Shown piece by piece: positions 6,386-12,503 of a stretch of 12,503 nt of DNA; position 1 is the first letter of the stretch, and every line of letters begins with the position of its first letter. Where the stretch lies: NCBI GenBank assembly GCA_040512755.1, contig JBEVEP010000350.1:1-12503 (forward strand). Reading direction: 5' to 3'. A program made the translations under genes and the position numbers. Origin of the DNA: JBEVEP01 sp040512755 (GTDB lineage: Bacteria; Pseudomonadota; Alphaproteobacteria; Rhizobiales; Rhizobiaceae). The notes beneath the pieces were generated by a model. The model had not been told where the DNA came from. It saw nothing but the letters and a program-made list of their open reading frames with translations, and ran no database searches.

Positions 6386-7144
6386 GTGATTTCCGGCAGG
6401 CATGCACTTGTGACGGGCGGCGGAACGGGCGTCGGGAGAGCGATCGCCGCTGCGCTCGCGGGAGCGGGAGTCGACGTGACGATCTGCGGGCGGCGGGAGG
6501 CGACGCTTGATGCCGTGGCTGTTGCAAGCGACCGGATTTTTGCCATACCGGCAGATGTGACGGACGAGGGCTCGATGGCCCAGCTTTATGAGGCAGCCGA
6601 GGAGCAACGAGGGCCATTCGATATTGTGATCGCCAATGCCGGCATGGCAGGCAGCGCCCCAGCCGCCAAAACGGCGCTCGCGGATTGGAAGCAGACTATT
6701 GAGGTAAATCTCACCGGAGCCTTTCTGACGGTTCGGCCGGCGCTGCCAGGCATGATTGAACGTGCGACGGGCCGTATCATTTTCATTGCGTCGACGGCCG
6801 GCTTGAAGGGATATCCATACGTAGCGCCTTATGTCGCGGCCAAGCATGGAGTGGTCGGCCTGATGCGTGCGCTTGCAGCCGAAACGGCAAAGGCCGGCTT
6901 GACTGTGAATGCAATTTGTCCCGGCTTCACGGCAACGGAGCTGCTCGAAAAGTCAGTGCAGAGGATCATCGGGAAGACGGGGCGGAGCGCGGCTGAAGCA
7001 CGTGCCAGTCTTGCCAGTACGAATCCGCAGGGTCGCTTCGTGCAGCCCGAGGAGGTCGCGGCTGCCGTGCTGTGGCTCTGCAGCGATGGCGCGGCCTCGA
7101 TCACCGGGCAGGCCTTGTCCGTGTCCGGAGGCGAGACATGGTGA
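6386..7144 (+). CDS. SDR-family NAD(P)-dependent dehydrogenase
   Basis: A classical 252-residue short-chain dehydrogenase. The cofactor motif TGGGTGVG is at 10-17, NAG at 84-86, and the catalytic set is N108, S136, Y149 and K153 (YVAAK); PG is at 179-180 and the FabG-like end has SITGQALSVSGG. Start is GTG at 6386, two bases after the monooxygenase stop, with GGGAAAGG (6371-6378) upstream. The next ATG in frame is far inside the fold. By position it likely acts as a 3-hydroxyacyl-CoA dehydrogenase, or reduces/oxidises the ring keto/hydroxyl group of the alicyclic CoA ester made by the first gene. The family alone cannot fix the substrate. Cytoplasmic. Confidence 0.9.
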   Translation: MISGRHALVTGGGTGVGRAIAAALAGAGVDVTICGRREATLDAVAVASDRIFAIPADVTDEGSMAQLYEAAEEQRGPFDIVIANAGMAGSAPAAKTALADWKQTIEVNLTGAFLTVRPALPGMIERATGRIIFIASTAGLKGYPYVAPYVAAKHGVVGLMRALAAETAKAGLTVNAICPGFTATELLEKSVQRIIGKTGRSAAEARASLASTNPQGRFVQPEEVAAAVLWLCSDGAASITGQALSVSGGETW

Positions 7145-7614
7145 GCGCGCCGCTCTTCTCGCCTGTAATAGGCAATGTCGGAAAGGATCGGCTGCGGCTT
7201 TGGATTCGGCTGCTTCGCGCGTCCCGCACCATCGAGAGCGAGCTTCGCGACCGTCTGAAGACCGAATTCAATACGACACTGCCGCGCTTTGACGTGATGG
7301 CGGCGCTCTTTCGCAAGCCGGAGGGCATGCTGATGAGCGACCTGTCGCGCTTCCTGCTTGTCTCCAACGGCAACGTGACCGGCATTGTCGACCGGCTGGT
7401 TTCCGATGGGTTGGTAGCCCGCGCCCAGCGCGAAGGCGACCGCCGGACAAGCATTGTTCGCCTCACCGAAGCGGGCGAGGCGACATTCCGCAAGATCGCC
7501 AGCGCTCACGAGATCTGGATCGGTGAGTTTTTGGGCAATGTAAGCGAAGACGATGCGCGGCGGCTGGCTTCCATGCTGAAGTCATTTCGCAGCAACTGGG
7601 AGGGAGAACCATGA
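7138..7614 (+). CDS. MarR-family transcriptional regulator
   Basis: 158 residues. A winged helix-turn-helix spans about 50-112: recognition helix region VSNGNVTGIVDRLVSDGLV (75-93) and the wing with D101-R102-R103 followed by TSIVRLT, the MarR signature. The N- and C-terminal helices (15-45 and 112-152) should form the dimer interface. The ATG at 7138 overlaps the SDR gene by seven bases and has GGAGG at 7127-7131; a GTG at 7141 is also possible. Relatives in aromatic acyl-CoA clusters (BadR-like) are repressors released by CoA esters, so it probably represses this operon until anthranilate or its CoA ester appears. The palindrome at 4009-4040 is the obvious target. Regulator role is certain by family; effector and operator are inferred. 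Confidence 0.92.
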   Translation: MVSAPLFSPVIGNVGKDRLRLWIRLLRASRTIESELRDRLKTEFNTTLPRFDVMAALFRKPEGMLMSDLSRFLLVSNGNVTGIVDRLVSDGLVARAQREGDRRTSIVRLTEAGEATFRKIASAHEIWIGEFLGNVSEDDARRLASMLKSFRSNWEGEP

Positions 7615-8423
7615 TCCGCATGGCCGATCTGAAGCCGGAACACTTCCTGTGGCGTGTCGAGGAACGGATAGCGCGTGTGCAGCTGAACCGGCCGGATCGC
7701 AAGAACCCGCTGACTTTCCAGTCCTATGCCGAACTGCGCGATACCTTTCGTAACCTCGTCTACGCAGACGATGTCGACGCCGTCGTCTTCCTCTCGAACG
7801 GGGGAAACTTCTGCTCAGGCGGCGATGTCCACGACATCATCGGGCCATTGGTTGAAATGGATATGAAAGGCCTGCTTACCTTCACGCGGATGACCGGCGA
7901 CCTGGTCAAGGCAATGCTCAATTGCGGCAAGCCGATCATATCGGCGGTTGACGGCGTGGCCGTAGGCGCTGGCGCGATCATAGCCATGGCCTCGGACATT
8001 CGCTTGGCCACCGATGAAGCAAAAACGGCTTTCCTCTTCACCCGGGTCGGCCTTGCCGGTTGCGACATGGGCGCTTGCGCGATCCTGCCTCGCATCATTG
8101 GCCAGGGACGCGCGGCAGAACTGCTCTACACCGGCCGGACGATGACGGCTGAGGAGGGCGAACGCTGGGGCTTCTACAACAGGCTTGTTCTATCGAGCGC
8201 GCTGGAAGACGAGGCCCTCGCCCTTGCCGCTCGGATCGTTTCCGGACCCACCTTTGCCCACGGCATTACCAAGACCCAACTCAATCAGGAATGGTCAATG
8301 GGCCTCGACCAGGCAATAGAAGCCGAGGCACAGGCGCAGGCGATCTGCATGCAGACAGCGGATTTCGAGCGCGCCTACCGTGCGTTCGTTCTGAAAGAAA
8401 AACCGGTCTTCAAGGGGAACTGA
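7611..8423 (+). CDS. Crotonase-fold enoyl-CoA hydratase/isomerase family protein
   Basis: A 270-residue crotonase superfamily member. The two oxyanion-hole segments are NFCSGGDV (66-73) and VAVGAGAI (116-123), and the C-terminal helices after 175 match the trimerisation region. The segment that normally carries the acidic PE pair reads FTRVGLAGCDMGAC (143-156), so the only nearby acid is D152. It may therefore not be a standard hydratase: ring hydrolase or lyase activity on the alicyclic CoA ester is possible. ATG 7611 overlaps the MarR stop by four bases (ATGA) and has GGAGG at 7599-7603; ATG 7620 is a second option. It belongs to the same operon as the acyl-CoA dehydrogenase and SDR, giving a beta-oxidation-like set. 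Confidence 0.9.
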   Translation: MIRMADLKPEHFLWRVEERIARVQLNRPDRKNPLTFQSYAELRDTFRNLVYADDVDAVVFLSNGGNFCSGGDVHDIIGPLVEMDMKGLLTFTRMTGDLVKAMLNCGKPIISAVDGVAVGAGAIIAMASDIRLATDEAKTAFLFTRVGLAGCDMGACAILPRIIGQGRAAELLYTGRTMTAEEGERWGFYNRLVLSSALEDEALALAARIVSGPTFAHGITKTQLNQEWSMGLDQAIEAEAQAQAICMQTADFERAYRAFVLKEKPVFKGN

Positions 8424-8425
8424 TC

Positions 8426-9571
8426 GTGGACAGGAGCTTCCTCAATTGGCCTTTCTTTGAAGACCGTCACCGCAGCTTGGCGGAAAGGTTCGATACGTGG
8501 TGTTCGGCCAATCTGCCGGTGGAGCATGACGATGTCGATGTGGCCTGCCGGAAACTCGTCACTGCGCTTGGCCAGGACGGATGGCTGCTGCCGACCGCTG
8601 TCGATCCAGCGGCGTCCGGACCGCTGGATGTCCGCACGCTTTGCATCATGCGTGAGACACTCGCCCGGCACGACGGGCTGGCCGATTTCGCCTTCGCCAT
8701 GCAAGGCCTCGGCACCGGCGCGATAAGCCTGTTCGGAACCGGCGAACAAAAGAAATGGCTCAAAAAGACGCGCGCCGGAAAGGCGATCTCGGCCTTCGCG
8801 TTGTCGGAGCCTCGGTCTGGTTCGGACGTGGCGAACATGGACATGACCGCGCAGAACGATGGCGGCGGCTACGTTCTCAACGGTGAGAAGACCTGGATTT
8901 CGAATGGCGGCATTGCCGACCTTTATGTCGTGTTCGCCCGCACGGGTGAGGCTGCCGGAGCCAAGGGCATTTCGGCGTTTCTCGTGCCTGCGGAAACGGC
9001 GGGTCTTTCGGTCGCCGAGCGGCTCGAAGTGATCGCCCCCCATCCATTGGCGCGACTTTCGTTCGAGAATTGCCGCATACCGGCATCGGCGATGATCGGT
9101 GGCCCCGGCGAGGGCTTCAGGATAGCCATGTCAGTGCTCGACGTGTTCCGCTCGACGGTTGCCGCCGCTGCTCTCGGCTTTGCGCGACGGGCTCTGGAGG
9201 AAAGCGTCAAGCGGGTTTCCCTGCGCGACCTTTTCGGGGCTCCAATGTTTGCTTTGCAAATGGTGCAGGGCCATATCGCCGACATGGCCGTGGACGTCGA
9301 TGCAGCCGCGCTTCTGGTCTACCGCGCCGCCTGGGCGAAGGACACCGGCGCGGCCCGGGTGACGCGCGAGGCGGCCATGGCCAAGCTTTACGCGACGGAC
9401 CGGGCGCAGAGCGTTATCGACAAGGCCGTGCAATTGCATGGCGGCGACGGGGTTCGCCGCGGCCATGTCGTCGAAAGCCTGTATCGCGAAATCCGTGCGT
9501 TGCGGATCTATGAGGGCGCATCGGATGTCCAGAAGGTCGTGATCGCGCGCCAGGTCATGTCGGGAGGGTGA
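8426..9571 (+). CDS. Acyl-CoA dehydrogenase
   Basis: 381-residue FAD-dependent acyl-CoA dehydrogenase of usual length. It shows FALSEPRSGSD (124-134), GEKTWISN (153-160), QLHGGDGV (336-343) and the catalytic loop RIYEGASDVQK (360-370) with base E363. The start is the GTG at 8426, two bases after the crotonase stop, with AAGGGGA (8412-8418) eight bases upstream; translation further upstream in this frame is only the crotonase gene read out of frame. It would introduce a double bond alpha-beta to a CoA thioester with electrons passed to ETF. In this operon it may oxidise the ring-opened or alicyclic product downstream of the monooxygenase/reductase; the exact substrate is inferred. The N-terminal sequence LNWPFFEDRHR is typical of relatives found in aromatic acyl-CoA gene clusters. 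Confidence 0.92.
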   Translation: MDRSFLNWPFFEDRHRSLAERFDTWCSANLPVEHDDVDVACRKLVTALGQDGWLLPTAVDPAASGPLDVRTLCIMRETLARHDGLADFAFAMQGLGTGAISLFGTGEQKKWLKKTRAGKAISAFALSEPRSGSDVANMDMTAQNDGGGYVLNGEKTWISNGGIADLYVVFARTGEAAGAKGISAFLVPAETAGLSVAERLEVIAPHPLARLSFENCRIPASAMIGGPGEGFRIAMSVLDVFRSTVAAAALGFARRALEESVKRVSLRDLFGAPMFALQMVQGHIADMAVDVDAAALLVYRAAWAKDTGAARVTREAAMAKLYATDRAQSVIDKAVQLHGGDGVRRGHVVESLYREIRALRIYEGASDVQKVVIARQVMSGG

Positions 9572-9572
9572 G

Positions 9573-11222
9573 ATGCAGGAGAACCGGTCGAAAATCAGCC
9601 TTGGTCCGACGGCCCACATTGACACGTTCGCACGTGACCGCCTTCCGCCCTTTGAGGAATGGCCCGAGTTTTTGCTCGAAGCGTTTGACTATCCCGAATA
9701 TTTGAACGCGGCAGTGGAACTGACCGACCGCATGGTCGATCGCGGCTTCGGCGATAATGTCGCTCTGATCGGCAACGGCCGGCGGCGCACCTACAAGGAA
9801 TTGGCTGACTGGACAAGCAGGCTGGCGCACGCGCTCGTGGAGAACTACGGCGTCAAGCCCGGCAACCGCGTTCTGATCCGATCCGCCAACAATCCTGCAA
9901 TGGTTGCTTGCTGGCTTGCTGCCACCAAGGCCGGAGCGGTGGTCGTGAACACGATGCCGATGCTCCGCGCAGGCGAGCTTGCCAAGATCGTCGACAAGGC
10001 TGAGATCGGGCTGGCGCTTTGCGACACGCGCATCAAGGATGAACTTGTGGCTTGCGCGAAGGATAGTCGGTTTCTGAAGCAGGTTATCGGTTTCGACGGA
10101 ACCGCGAATCATGATGCGGAACTCGACCGCATCGCCCTCAACAAGCCAGTACGTTTCGATGCCGTTATGACTGGCCGGGACGATGTTGCCCTGCTGGGCT
10201 TCACGTCCGGAACGACAGGCGTTCCGAAGGCGACCATGCATTTTCACCGCGATCTTCTCGTCGTCGCCGATGGCTATGCGGGCGAGGTCTTGGGCGTGCG
10301 GCCTGAGGACGTATTCGTTGGATCGCCGCCGTTGGCCTTCACCTTCGGTCTGGGCGGATTGGCCATTTTTCCGCTGCGCTTTGGGGCTGCTGCGACTCTG
10401 CTTGAGAATGCGTCCCCCCCGAACATGATCGAGATCATCGAGACGTACAAAGCGACGATCAGCTTCACGGCGCCAACCGCCTATCGCGCAATGCTGGCGG
10501 CGATGGACGAGGGGGCGGACCTTTCCTCGCTAAGGATCGCCGTTTCCGCCGGCGAGACGCTGCCGGCTCCTGTGTTCGAGGAATGGACACGCAAAACAGG
10601 GAAGCCGATCCTTGACGGGATCGGCGCTACAGAGCTGCTACACATCTTCATCTCCAATCGGCTGGACGACATGGCGCCGGCGAGCACTGGCAGGGCAGTA
10701 ACAGGCTACCAGGCGATCATCGTTGACGATGAGATGCAGGAAGTGCCGCGCGGCACAGTGGGAAAGCTCGCAGTGCGCGGCCCCACAGGGTGCCGGTACC
10801 TCGCCGACGACCGGCAACGGAGCTACGTGCGGGACGGCTGGAACCTCACTGGCGACTCCTTCATTCAGGACGAGGCCGGCCGTTTCCACTTTGCCGCCCG
10901 TTCCGACGACATGATCGTTTCGTCCGGCTACAACATTGCCGGTCCCGAGGTGGAGGCAGCACTTCTTTCCCATCCCGATGTCAGCGAATGCGCTGTGATC
11001 GGCGTTGACGATGTCGGGCGGGGGCAAATCGTCGAAGCACATGTAGTCCTGGCGGAAGGCGTCAGGTCTGATGAACAGACGACGAAGCGCCTTCAGGACC
11101 ATGTAAAGGCGACGATCGCGCCCTACAAATATCCGCGGTCGGTGAAGTACGTCGAGGCGCTGCCCAAAACGCAGACCGGCAAAATCCAGCGATTCCGCCT
11201 GCGCGAAGAGAGGAAGGCATGA
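9573..11222 (+). CDS. 2-aminobenzoate-CoA (anthranilate-CoA) ligase, benzoate-CoA ligase family
   Basis: Activates anthranilate with ATP and CoA through an acyl-adenylate. The 549-residue protein shows the ANL core: P-loop FTSGTTGVPK (210-219), the A5 segment DGIGATELLHIF (348-359), the ribose-binding Asp in TGD (D428), the hinge region ARSDD (442-446) and the C-terminal catalytic Lys of QTGKIQR (K537). The long N-terminal part with PEFLLEAFDYPEYLN fits aromatic-acid ligases rather than fatty-acyl ligases. The start ATG is one base after the acyl-CoA dehydrogenase stop, with GGGAGGG at 9562-9568. Kynureninase directly downstream produces anthranilate, which is why the substrate call favours 2-aminobenzoate. 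Benzoate or salicylate would be the alternatives. Confidence 0.92.
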   Translation: MQENRSKISLGPTAHIDTFARDRLPPFEEWPEFLLEAFDYPEYLNAAVELTDRMVDRGFGDNVALIGNGRRRTYKELADWTSRLAHALVENYGVKPGNRVLIRSANNPAMVACWLAATKAGAVVVNTMPMLRAGELAKIVDKAEIGLALCDTRIKDELVACAKDSRFLKQVIGFDGTANHDAELDRIALNKPVRFDAVMTGRDDVALLGFTSGTTGVPKATMHFHRDLLVVADGYAGEVLGVRPEDVFVGSPPLAFTFGLGGLAIFPLRFGAAATLLENASPPNMIEIIETYKATISFTAPTAYRAMLAAMDEGADLSSLRIAVSAGETLPAPVFEEWTRKTGKPILDGIGATELLHIFISNRLDDMAPASTGRAVTGYQAIIVDDEMQEVPRGTVGKLAVRGPTGCRYLADDRQRSYVRDGWNLTGDSFIQDEAGRFHFAARSDDMIVSSGYNIAGPEVEAALLSHPDVSECAVIGVDDVGRGQIVEAHVVLAEGVRSDEQTTKRLQDHVKATIAPYKYPRSVKYVEALPKTQTGKIQRFRLREERKA

Positions 11223-12415
11223 CCGACATGTTCGAACGTACGCGGCAGCTCTTCGATCTGCCGGAGGGTGTCATCTATCTCGACGGCAATTCGCTCGGCC
11301 CGCTTCCCAAGGCGGCGCGGGCGAGGCTGGCGCGCGAGATCAACTCCGAATGGGGCGGAAAGCTGATCCGCGCCTGGAATGAAGCCGGTTGGATCGACCT
11401 GCCGCTGCGGGTTGGAGACCGTATTGCCAGACTGATCGGCGCGCCGGAAGGATCAGTGGTCGCGGGCGATTCGACGTCGGTCAATTTGTACAAGGTTCTG
11501 ACGGGAGCATTATCGCTCGCCGGTGACCGCCGCGTGGTTCTATCCGACAGCGGCAATTTCCCAACTGACCTCTATGTGGCGCAAGTGGCTGTCCGCGCGC
11601 TCGGAAAGGGCCATGAGATCAAGATCGTCGAGCCCGAGGCGGTCGCCGACGCAATCGATGAACGGGTTGCAGTGCTGATGCTGACCGAAGTCGATTACAG
11701 AACCGGACGGCTCCACGACATGCGGGAACTCACGGCGCGGGCGCACCGGGCGGGCGCCTTGACGATCTGGGATTTGGCTCATTCGGCCGGTGCGATCCCT
11801 GTCGATCTTACCGCCGCAAATGCCGACCTCGCCGTCGGCTGCGGGTACAAGTATCTGAATGGCGGCCCGGGCGCCCCTGCTTTCATCTACGTGAAGCCGG
11901 AGATCGGAGATTCCATCGACCCCGCTTTGGCGGGGTGGATGGGCCACGAAGCGCCGTTCATCTTTGATCCAGTCTACCGGCCGGGCGCCGGTGTTCAACG
12001 CATGCGCGTCGGCACACCTCCAATATTGTCGATGGCGGCTCTCGACGCCGCACTCGAAGCGTGGGACGGGGTCGACATGGCGGCGGTGCGGGCGAGGTCC
12101 ATTGAACTCACGGAGCGGTTCATCGCGGAGATCGAGAACCGCTGCCCGGAACTCGAGCTGGCGAGTCCGCGCGACGCGGCACAGAGAGGTTCACAGGTTT
12201 CGTTCCGTTTTGGCGAGGGCTACGCCGCAATGCAGGCCTGTATCGCAAACGGCGTTGTCGGCGATTTCCGTGCCCCCGACATTATGCGCTTCGGCTTCAC
12301 GCCTCTCTATATAAGCCCGGAGGATGTGACCATTGCCGCCGCGAGGATCGAAAGAGTGATCCGGGAGCGGCAGTGGGATCGGCCCGAATACCGCAAGCGA
12401 GCGAAGGTGACATGA
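11219..12415 (+). CDS. kynU: Kynureninase
   Basis: PLP enzyme that splits L-kynurenine into anthranilate and L-alanine. The 398-residue protein is of normal bacterial length. Seen are YLDGNSLGPLP (20-30), GDSTSVNLYK (83-92) for the phosphate, the pyridine-stacking segment SGNFPTD (111-117), WDLAHSAGA (184-192) with D185 for the pyridine nitrogen, the Schiff-base lysine K211 in GYKYLNGGPGAP, and RVGTPPIL (263-270). ATG 11219 overlaps the ligase stop by four bases and is preceded by AGAGGAAGG; ATG 11228 is a second in-frame option. Its product anthranilate is the substrate of the upstream ligase. A kynureninase inside this operon argues that catabolism of tryptophan, not NAD synthesis, is the purpose. 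Confidence 0.95.
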   Translation: MTDMFERTRQLFDLPEGVIYLDGNSLGPLPKAARARLAREINSEWGGKLIRAWNEAGWIDLPLRVGDRIARLIGAPEGSVVAGDSTSVNLYKVLTGALSLAGDRRVVLSDSGNFPTDLYVAQVAVRALGKGHEIKIVEPEAVADAIDERVAVLMLTEVDYRTGRLHDMRELTARAHRAGALTIWDLAHSAGAIPVDLTAANADLAVGCGYKYLNGGPGAPAFIYVKPEIGDSIDPALAGWMGHEAPFIFDPVYRPGAGVQRMRVGTPPILSMAALDAALEAWDGVDMAAVRARSIELTERFIAEIENRCPELELASPRDAAQRGSQVSFRFGEGYAAMQACIANGVVGDFRAPDIMRFGFTPLYISPEDVTIAAARIERVIRERQWDRPEYRKRAKVT

Positions 12416-12503
12416 TGAAGCCGGTTAATCCTGAAACCCTTGGGGCCGAGACCGATTTTCGATCGAAGATGTCCTACGGGGACTACCTTCACCTCGAAAA
12501 GGT
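12412..12503 (+). CDS. kynA: Tryptophan 2,3-dioxygenase, 5' end only
   Basis: Thirty codons and two bases are visible before the window ends. The peptide contains MSYGDYLHLEK (residues 20-30), the conserved entry to the haem enzyme tryptophan 2,3-dioxygenase, where YGDYL is followed by a helix at the active site. It would oxidise L-tryptophan to N-formylkynurenine, starting the pathway whose later enzymes are upstream. ATG 12412 overlaps the kynU stop by four bases; the adjacent ATG 12415 is equally possible, with AAGGTG upstream. The haem ligand His and most of the protein are outside the window, so the call rests on the N-terminal signature and the kynU neighbour. Confidence 0.88.
   Translation, partial: MMKPVNPETLGAETDFRSKMSYGDYLHLEK

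Noticed and set aside
5082..6617. Long minus-strand open frame of 511 codons
   Set aside because: It is antisense to the OYE domain and the start of the SDR gene, has low-complexity Arg/His-rich content and no family motifs; open antisense frames are common in GC-rich genes.
6829..7509. Minus-strand open frame of 226 codons
   Set aside because: It is antisense across the SDR/MarR junction, both clear families; no recognisable domain.
1..12503. CRISPR array, tRNA or rRNA genes, phage or intact insertion sequence
   Set aside because: No repeated spacer pattern, no tRNA cloverleaf with conserved loops, no rRNA segments and no intact transposase or integrase were noticed on either strand.

Overview
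The window looks like the chromosome of a GC-rich alphaproteobacterium, most likely a Hyphomicrobiales (Rhizobiales) member of the Mesorhizobium/Aminobacter kind. This is inferred from codon use, the NoeA-like methyltransferase and the gene families present; nothing in the window proves the taxon.

There are two unrelated halves. The left part (1-2632, plus strand) is a cell-surface/polysaccharide type region. It holds a secreted or membrane microprotein with a YLDPGTGS motif, a 464-residue NoeA-like protein with a C-terminal SAM-methyltransferase domain, a spacer of about 345 bp without a convincing gene, and a small PglC/WcaJ-type sugar-phosphate transferase that starts with GTG. A convergent gap (2633-2775) separates it from the right part.

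The right part (2776 to the window end) is a catabolic locus that appears to take tryptophan through the kynurenine pathway to anthranilate, and then through the aerobic 2-aminobenzoyl-CoA (anthraniloyl-CoA) route. On the minus strand are an AFMID-type alpha/beta hydrolase (probable N-formylkynurenine formamidase) and a stand-alone Lrp/AsnC effector-binding domain. Divergent from them is a tight plus-strand operon: anthraniloyl-CoA monooxygenase/reductase (ACMR fusion), SDR dehydrogenase, MarR regulator, crotonase-fold protein, acyl-CoA dehydrogenase, 2-aminobenzoate-CoA ligase, kynureninase (kynU), and the first 30 codons of tryptophan 2,3-dioxygenase (kynA), which runs off the window. Gaps within the operon are 2 nt or less and several genes overlap by 4-7 nt, so co-transcription and translational coupling are expected.

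Proposed flow: KynA opens the indole ring, the hydrolase removes formate, and KynU releases alanine and anthranilate. The ligase forms 2-aminobenzoyl-CoA. The fused monooxygenase/OYE protein hydroxylates and reduces the ring to 2-amino-5-oxocyclohex-1-ene-carboxyl-CoA. The crotonase, SDR and acyl-CoA dehydrogenase are candidates for the poorly described beta-oxidation-like steps that follow. The divergent intergenic region carries a 32-bp imperfect palindrome (4009-4040) with a perfect 12-bp core. It is the best candidate operator for the MarR protein. The most interesting aspects are the linkage of the whole tryptophan-to-alicyclic-CoA route under one control region and the unassigned ring-opening chemistry.
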